Part shown: piece by piece, positions 18,422-26,704 of the stretch
Position numbering within the stretch: the stretch's first letter is position 1
Layout of the letters: every line of letters begins with the position of its first letter
Assembly: GCA_903822825.1 (NCBI GenBank)
Contig: CAIJQQ010000057.1
Coordinates: 1 to 48,574 of the forward strand
Direction of reading: 5' to 3'
Origin: an uncultured Burkholderiales bacterium
Lineage (GTDB): Bacteria > Pseudomonadota > Gammaproteobacteria > Burkholderiales > Burkholderiaceae_C
Length of the DNA: 48,574 bases
The notes under the pieces: generated by a model
Seen by the model: the letters and a program-made list of their open reading frames with translations, nothing else
Told to the model about the DNA's origin: nothing
Database searches by the model: none
Translations under genes and position numbers: made by a program

Positions 18422-18931
18422 TCAAGCTTGCTTGGCAGATCCGGCAGTGCCGGCATCGACCATGTGAATGACGGATCCGACCTCTTTGCCTGTTTTGGCC
18501 GCCAAGTGGATGGCAGCGCGGATGCGCTGGTAAGCGCCGCAACGGCAGATGTTGGTCATGGCCTCATCGATGTCCTTGTCGGTCGGCTTGGGTTTGCGTT
18601 TGAGCAAAGAGGCTGCGGCCATGATCTGGCCCGACTGGCAATAACCGCATTGAGGCACATCCAGCTCGATCCAGGCTTTTTGCAGAGGGTGGCTGCCGTC
18701 CTTGGACAGGCCTTCGATGGTGGTGATGCGCTGACCTTTGGCTGCGCTGGCTGGATAGGAGCAAGAGCGCACTGGCTGCCCATCGATGTGGACGGTGCAG
18801 GCACCACACTGGGCGATGCCGCAACCGAATTTGGTGCCGGTCATGCCCAACTGCTCACGCAAAACCCACAAAAGGGGCATGTCCGATTCCGCGTCCACCT
18901 CGTGGCGTTGACCGTTGATGTTCAGTTGCAC
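18422..18931 (-). CDS. [2Fe-2S] small subunit of a xanthine-dehydrogenase-family hydroxylase (IorA-like)
   Basis: Electron-transfer subunit, 169 residues. It binds two [2Fe-2S] clusters. The N-terminal ferredoxin-like domain has [15 protein letters not shown] plus the downstream cysteine in VRSCSYP. The C-terminal helical domain has [10 protein letters not shown] and [14 protein letters not shown]. It lies 11 bp upstream of the molybdopterin subunit gene, with which it forms the enzyme. It has no signal peptide of its own and would be exported with the Tat-targeted large subunit. It appears to be the first gene of the hydroxylase-sox operon. Confidence 0.92.
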   Translation of the reverse strand: MQLNINGQRHEVDAESDMPLLWVLREQLGMTGTKFGCGIAQCGACTVHIDGQPVRSCSYPASAAKGQRITTIEGLSKDGSHPLQKAWIELDVPQCGYCQSGQIMAAASLLKRKPKPTDKDIDEAMTNICRCGAYQRIRAAIHLAAKTGKEVGSVIHMVDAGTAGSAKQA

Positions 18932-19040
18932 AATACTCTCCTGAATTGATCTGAAAATTCAACTACTAGGGTATGCCGCAAACAGCGACTCTAAAGTCAT
19001 GAAAGCGACAGTCAAGTTGAACGGCAGTTCAATGGTCAAA

Positions 19041-19081
19041 AAAACGCAAAAACCCGGCACAAATTGCTTTGTGCCGGGGTT
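19041..19081 (-). terminator. Rho-independent terminator downstream of tRNA-Val
   Basis: A stem of 11 bp (CCCGGCACAAA at 19053-19063 paired with 19068-19078) closes a 4-base loop. On the minus strand it is followed by TTTTTGCGTTTTTTT. It lies just past the 3' end of the tRNA. Confidence 0.85.
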
Positions 19082-19087
19082 CATGTT

Positions 19088-19164
19088 TGGTAGGCGCGAC
19101 TAGATTCGAACTAGCGACCCCCACCATGTCAAGGTGGTGCTCTAACCAACTGAGCTACGCGCCT
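19088..19164 (-). tRNA. tRNA-Val (anticodon GAC)
   Basis: A 77-nt cloverleaf on the minus strand with encoded CCA. The acceptor stem is AGGCGCG paired with CGCGCCT. The D arm reads GCTCAGTTGGTTAGAGC. The anticodon stem is CCACC/GGTGG around loop TTGACAT, giving anticodon GAC (valine). The T arm holds GTTCGAA. It lies 24 bp downstream of relA and is followed by a terminator. Confidence 0.96.
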
Positions 19165-19173
19165 AAGCCTTAA

Positions 19174-19179
19174 ATTGTA
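19174..19179 (-). promoter_or_regulatory. Probable -10 element of the tRNA-Val promoter
   Basis: TACAAT on the minus strand lies 9 bp before the mature tRNA 5' end, immediately after the relA stop codon. This fits a start of transcription two or three bases before the tRNA. No good -35 hexamer is seen at 17 bp spacing. Confidence 0.5.
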
Positions 19180-19188
19180 GCAGCAAAA

Positions 19189-21420
19189 CTAGCGTCTTCT
19201 GGCATTGCGAACGCCCTTGAGGCTTTTCACGCTGCCCAGCACGCGGGTGAGCATGGCCGAATCCGAAATTTCCACCGTGAAGGTCATCCAGGCCATGCCT
19301 TTGATCGATTGCGTCTGCACGCCGATCACGTTCATTTTTTCTTTGGAGAACACTTCAGAGATGTCGCGCAGCAAACCTTGGCGGTCTACGGCTTCGATGG
19401 CCACGTCCACCGGGTACACCGCGGCGTCGGGGCCGGGTTTGCGTTCACCCCAGCGCACATCGATCACGCGCTCGGGGTTGCGCAAGTTCAACTCACGGAA
19501 GTTGCTGCAGTCCTGGCGGTGGATGCTCACCCCCTTGCCCCGAGTCACAAAGCCGCTGATCACGTCGGGCGGCGCGGGTTTGCAGCAACGCGACAACTGC
19601 GTGAGCAACGAGTCCACTCCCACCACCAGCACGCCCGAGGGTGACTGGGGGTTGCGGCTGCCCCGCGACTTGCGTTGCAGCACGATCTCGTCGGGCGTGA
19701 GCGCAGGTTCTGGCGGGTTGAGCAGCACTTCGATGTTGCGAAGCGAATATTCGTCTTTGCCCACCACTTCAAACAAGCCATCGGCCGACTTGAAACCGAG
19801 CTGGGCAGCAAGGTCCTCCAGACGCATGGCAGTGCGGCCTTCGCGCTGCAGGAGTTTTTCGACGGCTTCACGGCCTCTCGAAATGTTTTCGCTGCTGACC
19901 TGGGCGTTGAACCATGCACGCACCTTGGCCCGCGCCCGCGAACTGACCAAAAAGCCCAGCTCCAGATTCAGCCAATCGCGAGACGGCCCGCCCTCCTTGA
20001 TGGCGGTGACTTCCACCGTCTGACCGTTGGCCAAGGGCGTGTTGAGGGGCACCATGGCCCCGTCGACCTTGGCACCTCGGCAGCGGTGACCCAAATTGGT
20101 GTGCAGGGCGTAGGCAAAATCGATGGGCGTGGCCCCTTGCGGCAGCTCGACGATGGCGGCATCGGGTGTGAGTACATAGATGCGGTCGTCAAACAGGCCT
20201 TTGTCCTGCCCTGCCCCCGACAAATCGCGCTCCCAGGCGAGCAGCTGACGCAGCACCGCGATCTTGGCGTCGTAAGCTTTGGTGGCGCTGACACCCGCAT
20301 AGCCTTTGGCGCCCGCTTCTTTGTAGGCCCAATGCGCCGACACGCCGATCTCGGCATGCTCGTGCATGGCCTGAGTGCGGATCTGGATTTCGATCGGTCG
20401 GCCATCCACATCGCGCACCACCGTGTGCAGCGACTGGTAGCCATTGGTTTTGGGCTTGGCAATGTAGTCGTCAAACTCTTCGGTGATGGGCGTGAAGTGC
20501 TCGTGCACCCAACTCAGGGCTTGGTAGCAGTCCACCACCTCAGGCACCACCACCCTCAAGGCCCGAATGTCAAACACGCGCTCGAAGGGCAGGGATTTGC
20601 CACGCATCTTTTTGACGATGCTGTAAATGTGTTTGGGGCGACCTTGCACCTGCGCACGCACGCCTTGGGCCAACAGCTCGGTCTGCAGGCGCAGGCTGAT
20701 CGCGGCCATGTAGGACTCGCGTTCCAAGCGTTTTTCGTCCAGCAATCTGGCAATTTGCTTGTAAGTGTCTGGCTCCAGAAAGCGGAAAGACAGGTCTTCC
20801 ATCTCCCATTTGATCTGCCAAATGCCGAGCCGGTTGGCAAGGGGGGCAAACACATGCAGCGACTCGTCAGCGAGTGCCTGAGACACAGGCAATTTGCTGG
20901 CTGCGAAATGGCGCAGGGTCTGCAAGCGCGAGGCCAAGCGCAGCATCACCACGCGCAGGTCGCGGCTGAAGGCCAGCAGCATCTTGCGCACATTTTCAGT
21001 TTGCAGCTTGGGGTCTGCCCCCAGCGGGGCGGTATTTGCGGCCGCGCGCGACACGCGCTGCAAATGCACCAGCTGGTTGGTCTGCATGGCCAGTTGAGCA
21101 AGGTTCGCCCCAAAGGCCTTGGTCAACACCTCTTCAGGTTTGTTCAGGTGCGGGCAGGCATAGACAAGGTAGGTGGCAGCCTGCATGTCGACCGAACCGC
21201 CGATGTCGGCCAGGATGGCAGCCGAAGACTGCGCGTGCGTCCAGACATTTTCGGCCGTGTCTAGCAACTCATTGTCGATCAGCGGCTGCGCAAATGCGCG
21301 TGCACGTTGCAGCACATCCACACCGACAGGCAACTCTGACGTGGCTTGCAGCACGGGCGGCAAGAGCGCCCCTGGTGGGCGTGACCCATTTTGGGGATGT
21401 GACGTGTTGGATATCACCAT
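19189..21420 (-). CDS. relA: GTP pyrophosphokinase RelA, (p)ppGpp synthetase
   Basis: Ribosome-associated stringent-response enzyme that makes (p)ppGpp when uncharged tRNA accumulates; 743 residues. The N-terminal HD-like domain (about 40-200) lacks the hydrolase residues: the HD and ED pairs of bifunctional Rel/SpoT are replaced (TYLVYACPHLNKPEE). This identifies it as synthetase-only RelA. The synthetase domain (about 250-370) shows GRPKHIYSIVKKMRGK, FDIRALRVVV, EFDDYIAKPKTNGYQSLHT and IQIRTQAMHEHAE. A TGS domain starts near 408 (RIYVLTPDAAIVELPQGATP). A C-terminal ACT domain runs from about 671. It follows an alpha/beta hydrolase gene by 7 bp. Confidence 0.95.
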   Translation of the reverse strand: MVISNTSHPQNGSRPPGALLPPVLQATSELPVGVDVLQRARAFAQPLIDNELLDTAENVWTHAQSSAAILADIGGSVDMQAATYLVYACPHLNKPEEVLTKAFGANLAQLAMQTNQLVHLQRVSRAAANTAPLGADPKLQTENVRKMLLAFSRDLRVVMLRLASRLQTLRHFAASKLPVSQALADESLHVFAPLANRLGIWQIKWEMEDLSFRFLEPDTYKQIARLLDEKRLERESYMAAISLRLQTELLAQGVRAQVQGRPKHIYSIVKKMRGKSLPFERVFDIRALRVVVPEVVDCYQALSWVHEHFTPITEEFDDYIAKPKTNGYQSLHTVVRDVDGRPIEIQIRTQAMHEHAEIGVSAHWAYKEAGAKGYAGVSATKAYDAKIAVLRQLLAWERDLSGAGQDKGLFDDRIYVLTPDAAIVELPQGATPIDFAYALHTNLGHRCRGAKVDGAMVPLNTPLANGQTVEVTAIKEGGPSRDWLNLELGFLVSSRARAKVRAWFNAQVSSENISRGREAVEKLLQREGRTAMRLEDLAAQLGFKSADGLFEVVGKDEYSLRNIEVLLNPPEPALTPDEIVLQRKSRGSRNPQSPSGVLVVGVDSLLTQLSRCCKPAPPDVISGFVTRGKGVSIHRQDCSNFRELNLRNPERVIDVRWGERKPGPDAAVYPVDVAIEAVDRQGLLRDISEVFSKEKMNVIGVQTQSIKGMAWMTFTVEISDSAMLTRVLGSVKSLKGVRNARRR

Positions 21421-21427
21421 GGTGCGG

Positions 21428-22330
21428 TCACTTCAGCAAGAACTCTGCCAGAACGTCGATTTGCTCGGGCGTGGTCAAGGTCGGCGCGTGTCCAATGCCC
21501 GCCCACTCGACCAGTTGGGCCCGGGGGCCGCGCTCGGTCATGGCCTGTGCGGTCTCGGGCAAAAACAAGTCCGAGTCCTGTCCACGAATCACCAAGACCT
21601 GTGCCTGGATTTGGTCGTACACGCTCCACAAAACAGCCTCGCCAGCCTGCGCCATTTCGGCTGTCAAGGCCCGAACCGGCTCGCCAATCGCTGGGTCGTA
21701 ATGCAAAGTCACACCGCCCTCAGGCAGATGGCGAACCATGTGCGACGACATCTCCAGCCACACATCGGCAGGCACCGGGCCAAAACCCAAAGACAGGGCA
21801 CGCATGGCCGCGGCTGCTTCCGACAAGTCCGCATAACGGCCATAACGGCCTGCGTACTGCTGCATTTTTTGAACCGCCCCCCAGCCGATGGACGGGCCCA
21901 CATCGTTGAGCACCAGTCGCCTCAAAGGCAGCGGCAAGGGCAAGCCGGCTTGCCCGGCCAGGACCATGCCGATCAGCCCGCCCATGCTGGTGCCCACCCA
22001 GTCAAGCTGAGCAATCGGTGCTGCGGTGTGCAACTGGGCCAACAAAGCCAGCATGTCCGAGGCGTATTGTGGGATTTGGTACATGGCCCCGGAGGGCAGC
22101 CATTCGCTCTGGCCGCGCCCGGCCACATCAGGACACACCACCCGCAGGTGCCCAGCCGCGCAGTCCACCAAGGCGCGGGCCAGCCGGTCAAAGTCGCGCC
22201 CCTGGCGGGTCAGGCCGTGGGCACAAACCACCACATGCGCGGCTCTGGGGTCACCCCAAGCCCAGTAAGCCATGCGGTGCTGGCCTTGGTGATGAGGGCA
22301 ATTCACGAATTCAAGGCGGGGCTGCAACAT
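21428..22330 (-). CDS. Alpha/beta hydrolase
   Basis: Hydrolase of 300 residues from the ATG at 22330. The open frame extends to an ATG at 22411, but those extra 27 residues do not look like the family and would run into the promoter region of the divergent gene. The fold is shown by VVCAHGLTRQGRDFDRLA (oxyanion region), DVAGRGQSEW, the nucleophile elbow WVGTSMGGLIGM (Ser in GTSMGG), the acid in VIRGQDSDLF, and the catalytic histidine in GIGHAPTL. There is no signal peptide. The substrate is unknown. It ends 7 bp before relA and may be cotranscribed with it. Confidence 0.85.
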   Translation of the reverse strand: MLQPRLEFVNCPHHQGQHRMAYWAWGDPRAAHVVVCAHGLTRQGRDFDRLARALVDCAAGHLRVVCPDVAGRGQSEWLPSGAMYQIPQYASDMLALLAQLHTAAPIAQLDWVGTSMGGLIGMVLAGQAGLPLPLPLRRLVLNDVGPSIGWGAVQKMQQYAGRYGRYADLSEAAAAMRALSLGFGPVPADVWLEMSSHMVRHLPEGGVTLHYDPAIGEPVRALTAEMAQAGEAVLWSVYDQIQAQVLVIRGQDSDLFLPETAQAMTERGPRAQLVEWAGIGHAPTLTTPEQIDVLAEFLLK

Positions 22331-22435
22331 GTCTGGCTCACAATCGGAAACTGCCGTCGGTTCACGCCCGCAAGGACGGACTTTTGAACGGGTCATAATG
22401 GGTTTCAACATCGTAATTCATTCGGAGTAAGAATC

Positions 22436-23206
<771 letters not shown>

Positions 23207-23238
23207 GCTTTGGTCTTTACCCAACTGCAGGTCTGCCG

Positions 23239-23970
23239 ATGACTTCACCCGCATCCCGTTTGGACAAAATCGTCGTTGTCGATGACGACACCCGCATCCG
23301 TGATCTGCTCAGGCGCTACCTGTCGCAAGAAGGCTACGACGTCTTGCTGGCCGAAGATGCAAGGGCCCTGCAAAAAATCATGCAGCGCGAAACCATCGAT
23401 TTGCTGGTTCTCGACGTCATGTTGCCGGGAGAGGACGGTCTGAGCATCTGCAAGCGCCTGCGCAGCGAAGGGGTTCGCACGCCGATCATCATGCTCACGG
23501 CCAAAGGTGAAGACACCGACCGCATCACCGGACTGGAAATCGGCGCAGACGACTACTTGGGCAAGCCCTTCAACCCCCGCGAGTTGCTGGCGCGCATCCA
23601 GGCAGTGCTGCGCCGCCGCCCCGTCACCGAGTCTCCGGGTGCCCCCAGTGCAGAGCAAGAAGTCATCACCTTCGGTGACTTTGTGTTCGATCTGGGCGCC
23701 CGCTCGCTGCACAAAAACGGTCAAGACATCGCCTTGACGAGTGGTGAATTTGCCATGCTCAAGGCCTTGGCACGTCACCCTCGCCAAGCCCTGAGCCGCG
23801 ACAAACTCGCCCAGCTGGCCCGTGGCCGGGACTTTGAGCCCTTTGACCGCAGCTTGGACGTGCAGGTCTCGCGCCTGCGAAAAATGATCGAAGTCGACGT
23901 GGCCCACCCTCGCATCATCCAGACGGTGTGGGGTGTAGGCTATGTGTTTGTTCCGGACGGCTCGACCTGA
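23239..23970 (+). CDS. ompR: OmpR-family response regulator
   Basis: DNA-binding response regulator of 243 residues. The receiver domain has acidic residues at 15-17 (VVVDDDTRIRDLLRRYL), phospho-acceptor D59 in LLVLDVMLPGEDG, the threonine of IIMLTAKGED, and the lysine of YLGKPFNPREL. The C-terminal winged helix (about 150-240) includes LTSGEFAMLKAL, FDRSLDVQVSRLRK and IIQTVWGVGYVF. The similarity to OmpR is close, and an EnvZ-like kinase gene follows 19 bp downstream. It probably senses envelope or osmotic stress as in enterics, though the targets cannot be read here. Confidence 0.88.
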   Translation: MTSPASRLDKIVVVDDDTRIRDLLRRYLSQEGYDVLLAEDARALQKIMQRETIDLLVLDVMLPGEDGLSICKRLRSEGVRTPIIMLTAKGEDTDRITGLEIGADDYLGKPFNPRELLARIQAVLRRRPVTESPGAPSAEQEVITFGDFVFDLGARSLHKNGQDIALTSGEFAMLKALARHPRQALSRDKLAQLARGRDFEPFDRSLDVQVSRLRKMIEVDVAHPRIIQTVWGVGYVFVPDGST

Positions 23971-23989
23971 TGCCGCTTGGGGCCACCGG

Positions 23990-25348
23990 ATGAACGACTC
24001 TCGTCAGGACAGATCAGACACTCAGCCCCGACGTGGCTTAAGTTTGTTTTGGCGCACTTTCATCTTGATGAGCCTCTTGATTTTGGGCAGCACGGTGGCT
24101 TGGCTGCAACTGTTTCGCACGCAAGAATACGAGCCCCGCATCCTGCGCAACGCGCACCAAATTGCCACCGTGGTCAACCTCACGCGCAGCGCCCTGATCC
24201 ACACAGACGCCATTGCACGCGTTGCACTGCTCAAAGATCTGGCAGATGAAGAAGACGTCAAGCTTGTCATCCGCGAGCCTGGTGACCTAATTCGCCCCTT
24301 TGGCGACAGCGCCCTTGAAACACGGCTGGCCGATGCTCTCGAAGAACGCCTGGGCCCCGGCACGGTGGTGGCCTCCAGCGTGAACCAGGAAACCGGCTTG
24401 TGGGTCGGCTTTCAGATCGAGCGCGACAGTTACTGGTTGCAAATGGACCCCGAGCGGTTGCGCCCCATGGACAACAGCACTTGGCTGGTCTGGCTGGGCC
24501 TGGCCATGGCGCTGTCGATGACAGGCGCTGCCTTGCTGGCCAGGCTGATCAACCGCCCTCTCAAAATGCTGTCGCTGGCCGCCTCGCAGGTGCGTGAGGG
24601 TCAATTCCCGGCACGACCTCTTGACGAAGCAGTCAACCCGCGAGAAATCCGCGAAGTCAATATTGGATTCAACCGCATGTCCGAAAGGCTGGCCAAAGTG
24701 GAACAGGAGCGCCGCTTGATGCTGGCCGGCATCTCCCACGACCTGCGCACCCCGCTGGCACGCCTGCGTCTGGAGACCGAACTGAGCGTGCCTGACACCA
24801 CCGCGCAAGAAGCCATGGCCGCCGACATTGCACAGCTCGACGACATCATTGACAAGTTCCTCGATTACGCCCGCCCCGACCACACCGAGCTGACCCCGGT
24901 GTTGCTTGCAGCGGTGGTCAGCCGCTGCATCACGCCTTTCAAGAGCCAATCGCGCATGAAGATCGAGGTCGATCTGCCCGAAGACCTGCAGGTTTTGGCC
25001 GACGCCGTGGAGTTGAGCCGGGTGATCTCGAACCTGCTTGAAAACGCGCGGCGCTATGGCCAAAGCCCAGCCGATGGCATTGCGCATGTGCACATTCAAG
25101 CGCGGGCAGAGGATGGGGCCGTCCTGATGCAACTGAGCGACCATGGGCCCGGCGTGCCCGAACAAGCCTTACAGCATTTGACAAAACCCTTTTTCAGAGG
25201 CGACGAAGCGCGCACCTCGGCCAACGGTTCGGGCCTGGGATTGGCGATCGTGGAGCGGGCCGTTCAACGCATGGGCGGCACGTTTGCAGTGGCCAATCAA
25301 AGTGGCGGCGGGCTCAAGGCACTTATGAAATTCAAACTGGCGCAGTGA
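23990..25348 (+). CDS. envZ: EnvZ-like sensor histidine kinase
   Basis: Inner-membrane kinase of 452 residues partnering the preceding OmpR-type regulator. The first membrane helix is near residues 20-40 (FILMSLLILGSTVAWLQLF). A periplasmic domain of about 115 residues follows, then a second helix (WLVWLGLAMALSMTGAALLA) and a HAMP linker. The phospho-acceptor lies in AGISHDLRTPLARL (about H252). The ATPase domain has NLLENARRYG, DHGPGVPE and GSGLGLAIV. The open frame extends upstream into ompR; the ATG at 23990 gives the usual EnvZ-type short cytosolic N-terminus. Confidence 0.88.
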   Translation: MNDSRQDRSDTQPRRGLSLFWRTFILMSLLILGSTVAWLQLFRTQEYEPRILRNAHQIATVVNLTRSALIHTDAIARVALLKDLADEEDVKLVIREPGDLIRPFGDSALETRLADALEERLGPGTVVASSVNQETGLWVGFQIERDSYWLQMDPERLRPMDNSTWLVWLGLAMALSMTGAALLARLINRPLKMLSLAASQVREGQFPARPLDEAVNPREIREVNIGFNRMSERLAKVEQERRLMLAGISHDLRTPLARLRLETELSVPDTTAQEAMAADIAQLDDIIDKFLDYARPDHTELTPVLLAAVVSRCITPFKSQSRMKIEVDLPEDLQVLADAVELSRVISNLLENARRYGQSPADGIAHVHIQARAEDGAVLMQLSDHGPGVPEQALQHLTKPFFRGDEARTSANGSGLGLAIVERAVQRMGGTFAVANQSGGGLKALMKFKLAQ

Positions 25349-25366
25349 CGGCTGCCAGCCTGCCGC

Positions 25367-25846
25367 TCAAGCCTTGCTGAGCAAGGCCACAGCACGCGCC
25401 TCCATGCTCTGGCCCATGCCCACGGGGCCCAATTTTTCCGACGTCTTGGCTTTGACGTTGACCTGATCGGACAGCACGCCCAGCGCTTGGGCCACCGAGG
25501 CGCTGATCGCTGCCATGTGCGGGGCCAACTTGGGGGCTTGGGCCACGATGGTGCAATCCACGTTCACCAATTCCCAGCCCTGCTCTCGCACCCGGCGCAT
25601 GGCCTCGGCCAGCAACACCGATGAATCCGACCCCTTGAACTGCGGGTCCGTGTCCGGAAAATGCCGCCCAATGTCGCCCAGCCCGGCCGCGCCCAGCACC
25701 GCATCGGTGATGGCGTGCAGCAGCACATCGGCGTCCGAATGGCCCAGCAGGCCCGTGGTGTGGGGGATCTCCACACCACCCAAAATCAGTTTGCGGCCCG
25801 GCACCAAGGCGTGCACGTCCCAGCCTTCACCGATGCGGAAATTCAT
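25367..25846 (-). CDS. ispF: 2-C-methyl-D-erythritol 2,4-cyclodiphosphate synthase
   Basis: IspF cyclises CDP-methylerythritol 2-phosphate in the MEP route to isoprenoids. From the ATG at 25846 it has 159 residues, the normal size. The zinc ligands are visible as D10/H12 in GWDVHAL and the histidine of [28 protein letters not shown] and the C-terminal [12 protein letters not shown] are family hallmarks. Its ATG overlaps the ispD stop by ATGA. The longer open frame is only the shadow of ispD in another reading frame. Confidence 0.97.
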   Translation of the reverse strand: MNFRIGEGWDVHALVPGRKLILGGVEIPHTTGLLGHSDADVLLHAITDAVLGAAGLGDIGRHFPDTDPQFKGSDSSVLLAEAMRRVREQGWELVNVDCTIVAQAPKLAPHMAAISASVAQALGVLSDQVNVKAKTSEKLGPVGMGQSMEARAVALLSKA

Positions 25847-26538
25847 GCTCTGCTCCTGAGGATGGCTTCGGCCAATGCGAAATCTGCCGGGTAAGTGACT
25901 TTGAAATTTTGCGCCGTGCCTTCGACCAAGCGAGGACGTAAACCCATCCGCTCGATGGCGCTGGCCTCGTCGGTGATGCCAGCAAAGCCACTGCCCGCCA
26001 CATCGGCCAACGCATCGTGCAGCAGCTGCAAGCGAAACATTTGCGGCGTTTGCGCCAGCCATTTGTGCTCGCGCGGGACTGTGCCCAGCACCCGACCCCC
26101 CTCCTCGCTTTTGAGCGTGTCGGGCAAAGGCAGGGCCAGCAAGCCGCCCACGGCGTCATTCTGGCAAGCGTCGATCAGGCGGATCACCGATTCGGGCGCG
26201 ACCAGGCAACGCGCCGCGTCGTGCACCAGCACCCAGTCTTGCCCGTCCAGGCCTGCAGCCATCATGGCCTTCAGGCCATTGAACACGCTCTGGGCGCGGC
26301 TCTCGCCACCGCAGGTGACCCGCCTGAAGCGTTCAGGCCAACCCAGTTTGGGCCACACATGGTCGTCTTGCGGCGAAAGCACCAGCCAGCCACTGCCCAG
26401 CTTGGGCACTTGCGCCAAAGCCTGCACCGTGTGCATGACCATAGACTGCCCTGCCAGCTCTTGGTACTGCTTGGGCTGGGTGGTGCCTGCGCGGCTGCCC
26501 TTACCGGCACAGGGGATCAAAGCGTGGAACTGCGTCAT
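25843..26538 (-). CDS. ispD: 2-C-methyl-D-erythritol 4-phosphate cytidylyltransferase
   Basis: IspD transfers CMP from CTP to methylerythritol 4-phosphate, two steps before IspF. The protein has 231 residues from the ATG at 26538. The nucleotide-binding loop is [32 protein letters not shown] and the C-terminal [19 protein letters not shown] are typical of the family. It is coupled to ispF by a 4-bp overlap and lies divergent from mfd. The open frame upstream of 26538 has no family resemblance. Confidence 0.96.
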   Translation of the reverse strand: MTQFHALIPCAGKGSRAGTTQPKQYQELAGQSMVMHTVQALAQVPKLGSGWLVLSPQDDHVWPKLGWPERFRRVTCGGESRAQSVFNGLKAMMAAGLDGQDWVLVHDAARCLVAPESVIRLIDACQNDAVGGLLALPLPDTLKSEEGGRVLGTVPREHKWLAQTPQMFRLQLLHDALADVAGSGFAGITDEASAIERMGLRPRLVEGTAQNFKVTYPADFALAEAILRSRA

Positions 26539-26659
26539 TGCAGGTGATTCTAGATGGGCGCCGCCAGCGCAACGGTGCCCAACAAAGTGACCCCACAAAG
26601 CAAGCCGCCATGCAAGTCCATGGCGCAAGCCCTAAAATCCTAGCAGTGTCGAATCCTCG

Positions 26660-26699
26660 CACCCCCCTCCCTTGTCGGCGGGGGGTGTTTTTGCTTTTT
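26660..26699 (+). terminator. Terminator-like hairpin in the leader of mfd
   Basis: An 8-bp stem (CACCCCCC at 26660-26667 paired with 26680-26687) with a 12-base loop is followed by TTTTTGCTTTTT. It ends 5 bp before the mfd ATG. No plus-strand gene ends nearby: the nearest ends at 25348 and the minus-strand genes ispF and ispD lie between. It is therefore either a leader attenuator for mfd or the end of an unrecognised short transcript. Confidence 0.55.
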
Positions 26700-26704
26700 G
26701 TGCC

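Noticed and set aside
19088..21420. tRNA-Val made only as part of the relA transcript
   Set aside because: A TACAAT box in the correct place just upstream of the tRNA makes an independent promoter more likely.
22331..22411. N-terminal extension of the alpha/beta hydrolase to the ATG at 22411
   Set aside because: The extra 27 residues are Arg/Pro/Cys-rich and not hydrolase-like, and they overlap the promoter region of the divergent bdhA.
25367..25385. GCCTTG/CAAGGC hairpin at the end of ispF as a terminator between envZ and ispF
   Set aside because: It is short, lies inside the ispF coding end and has no T tract on either strand.
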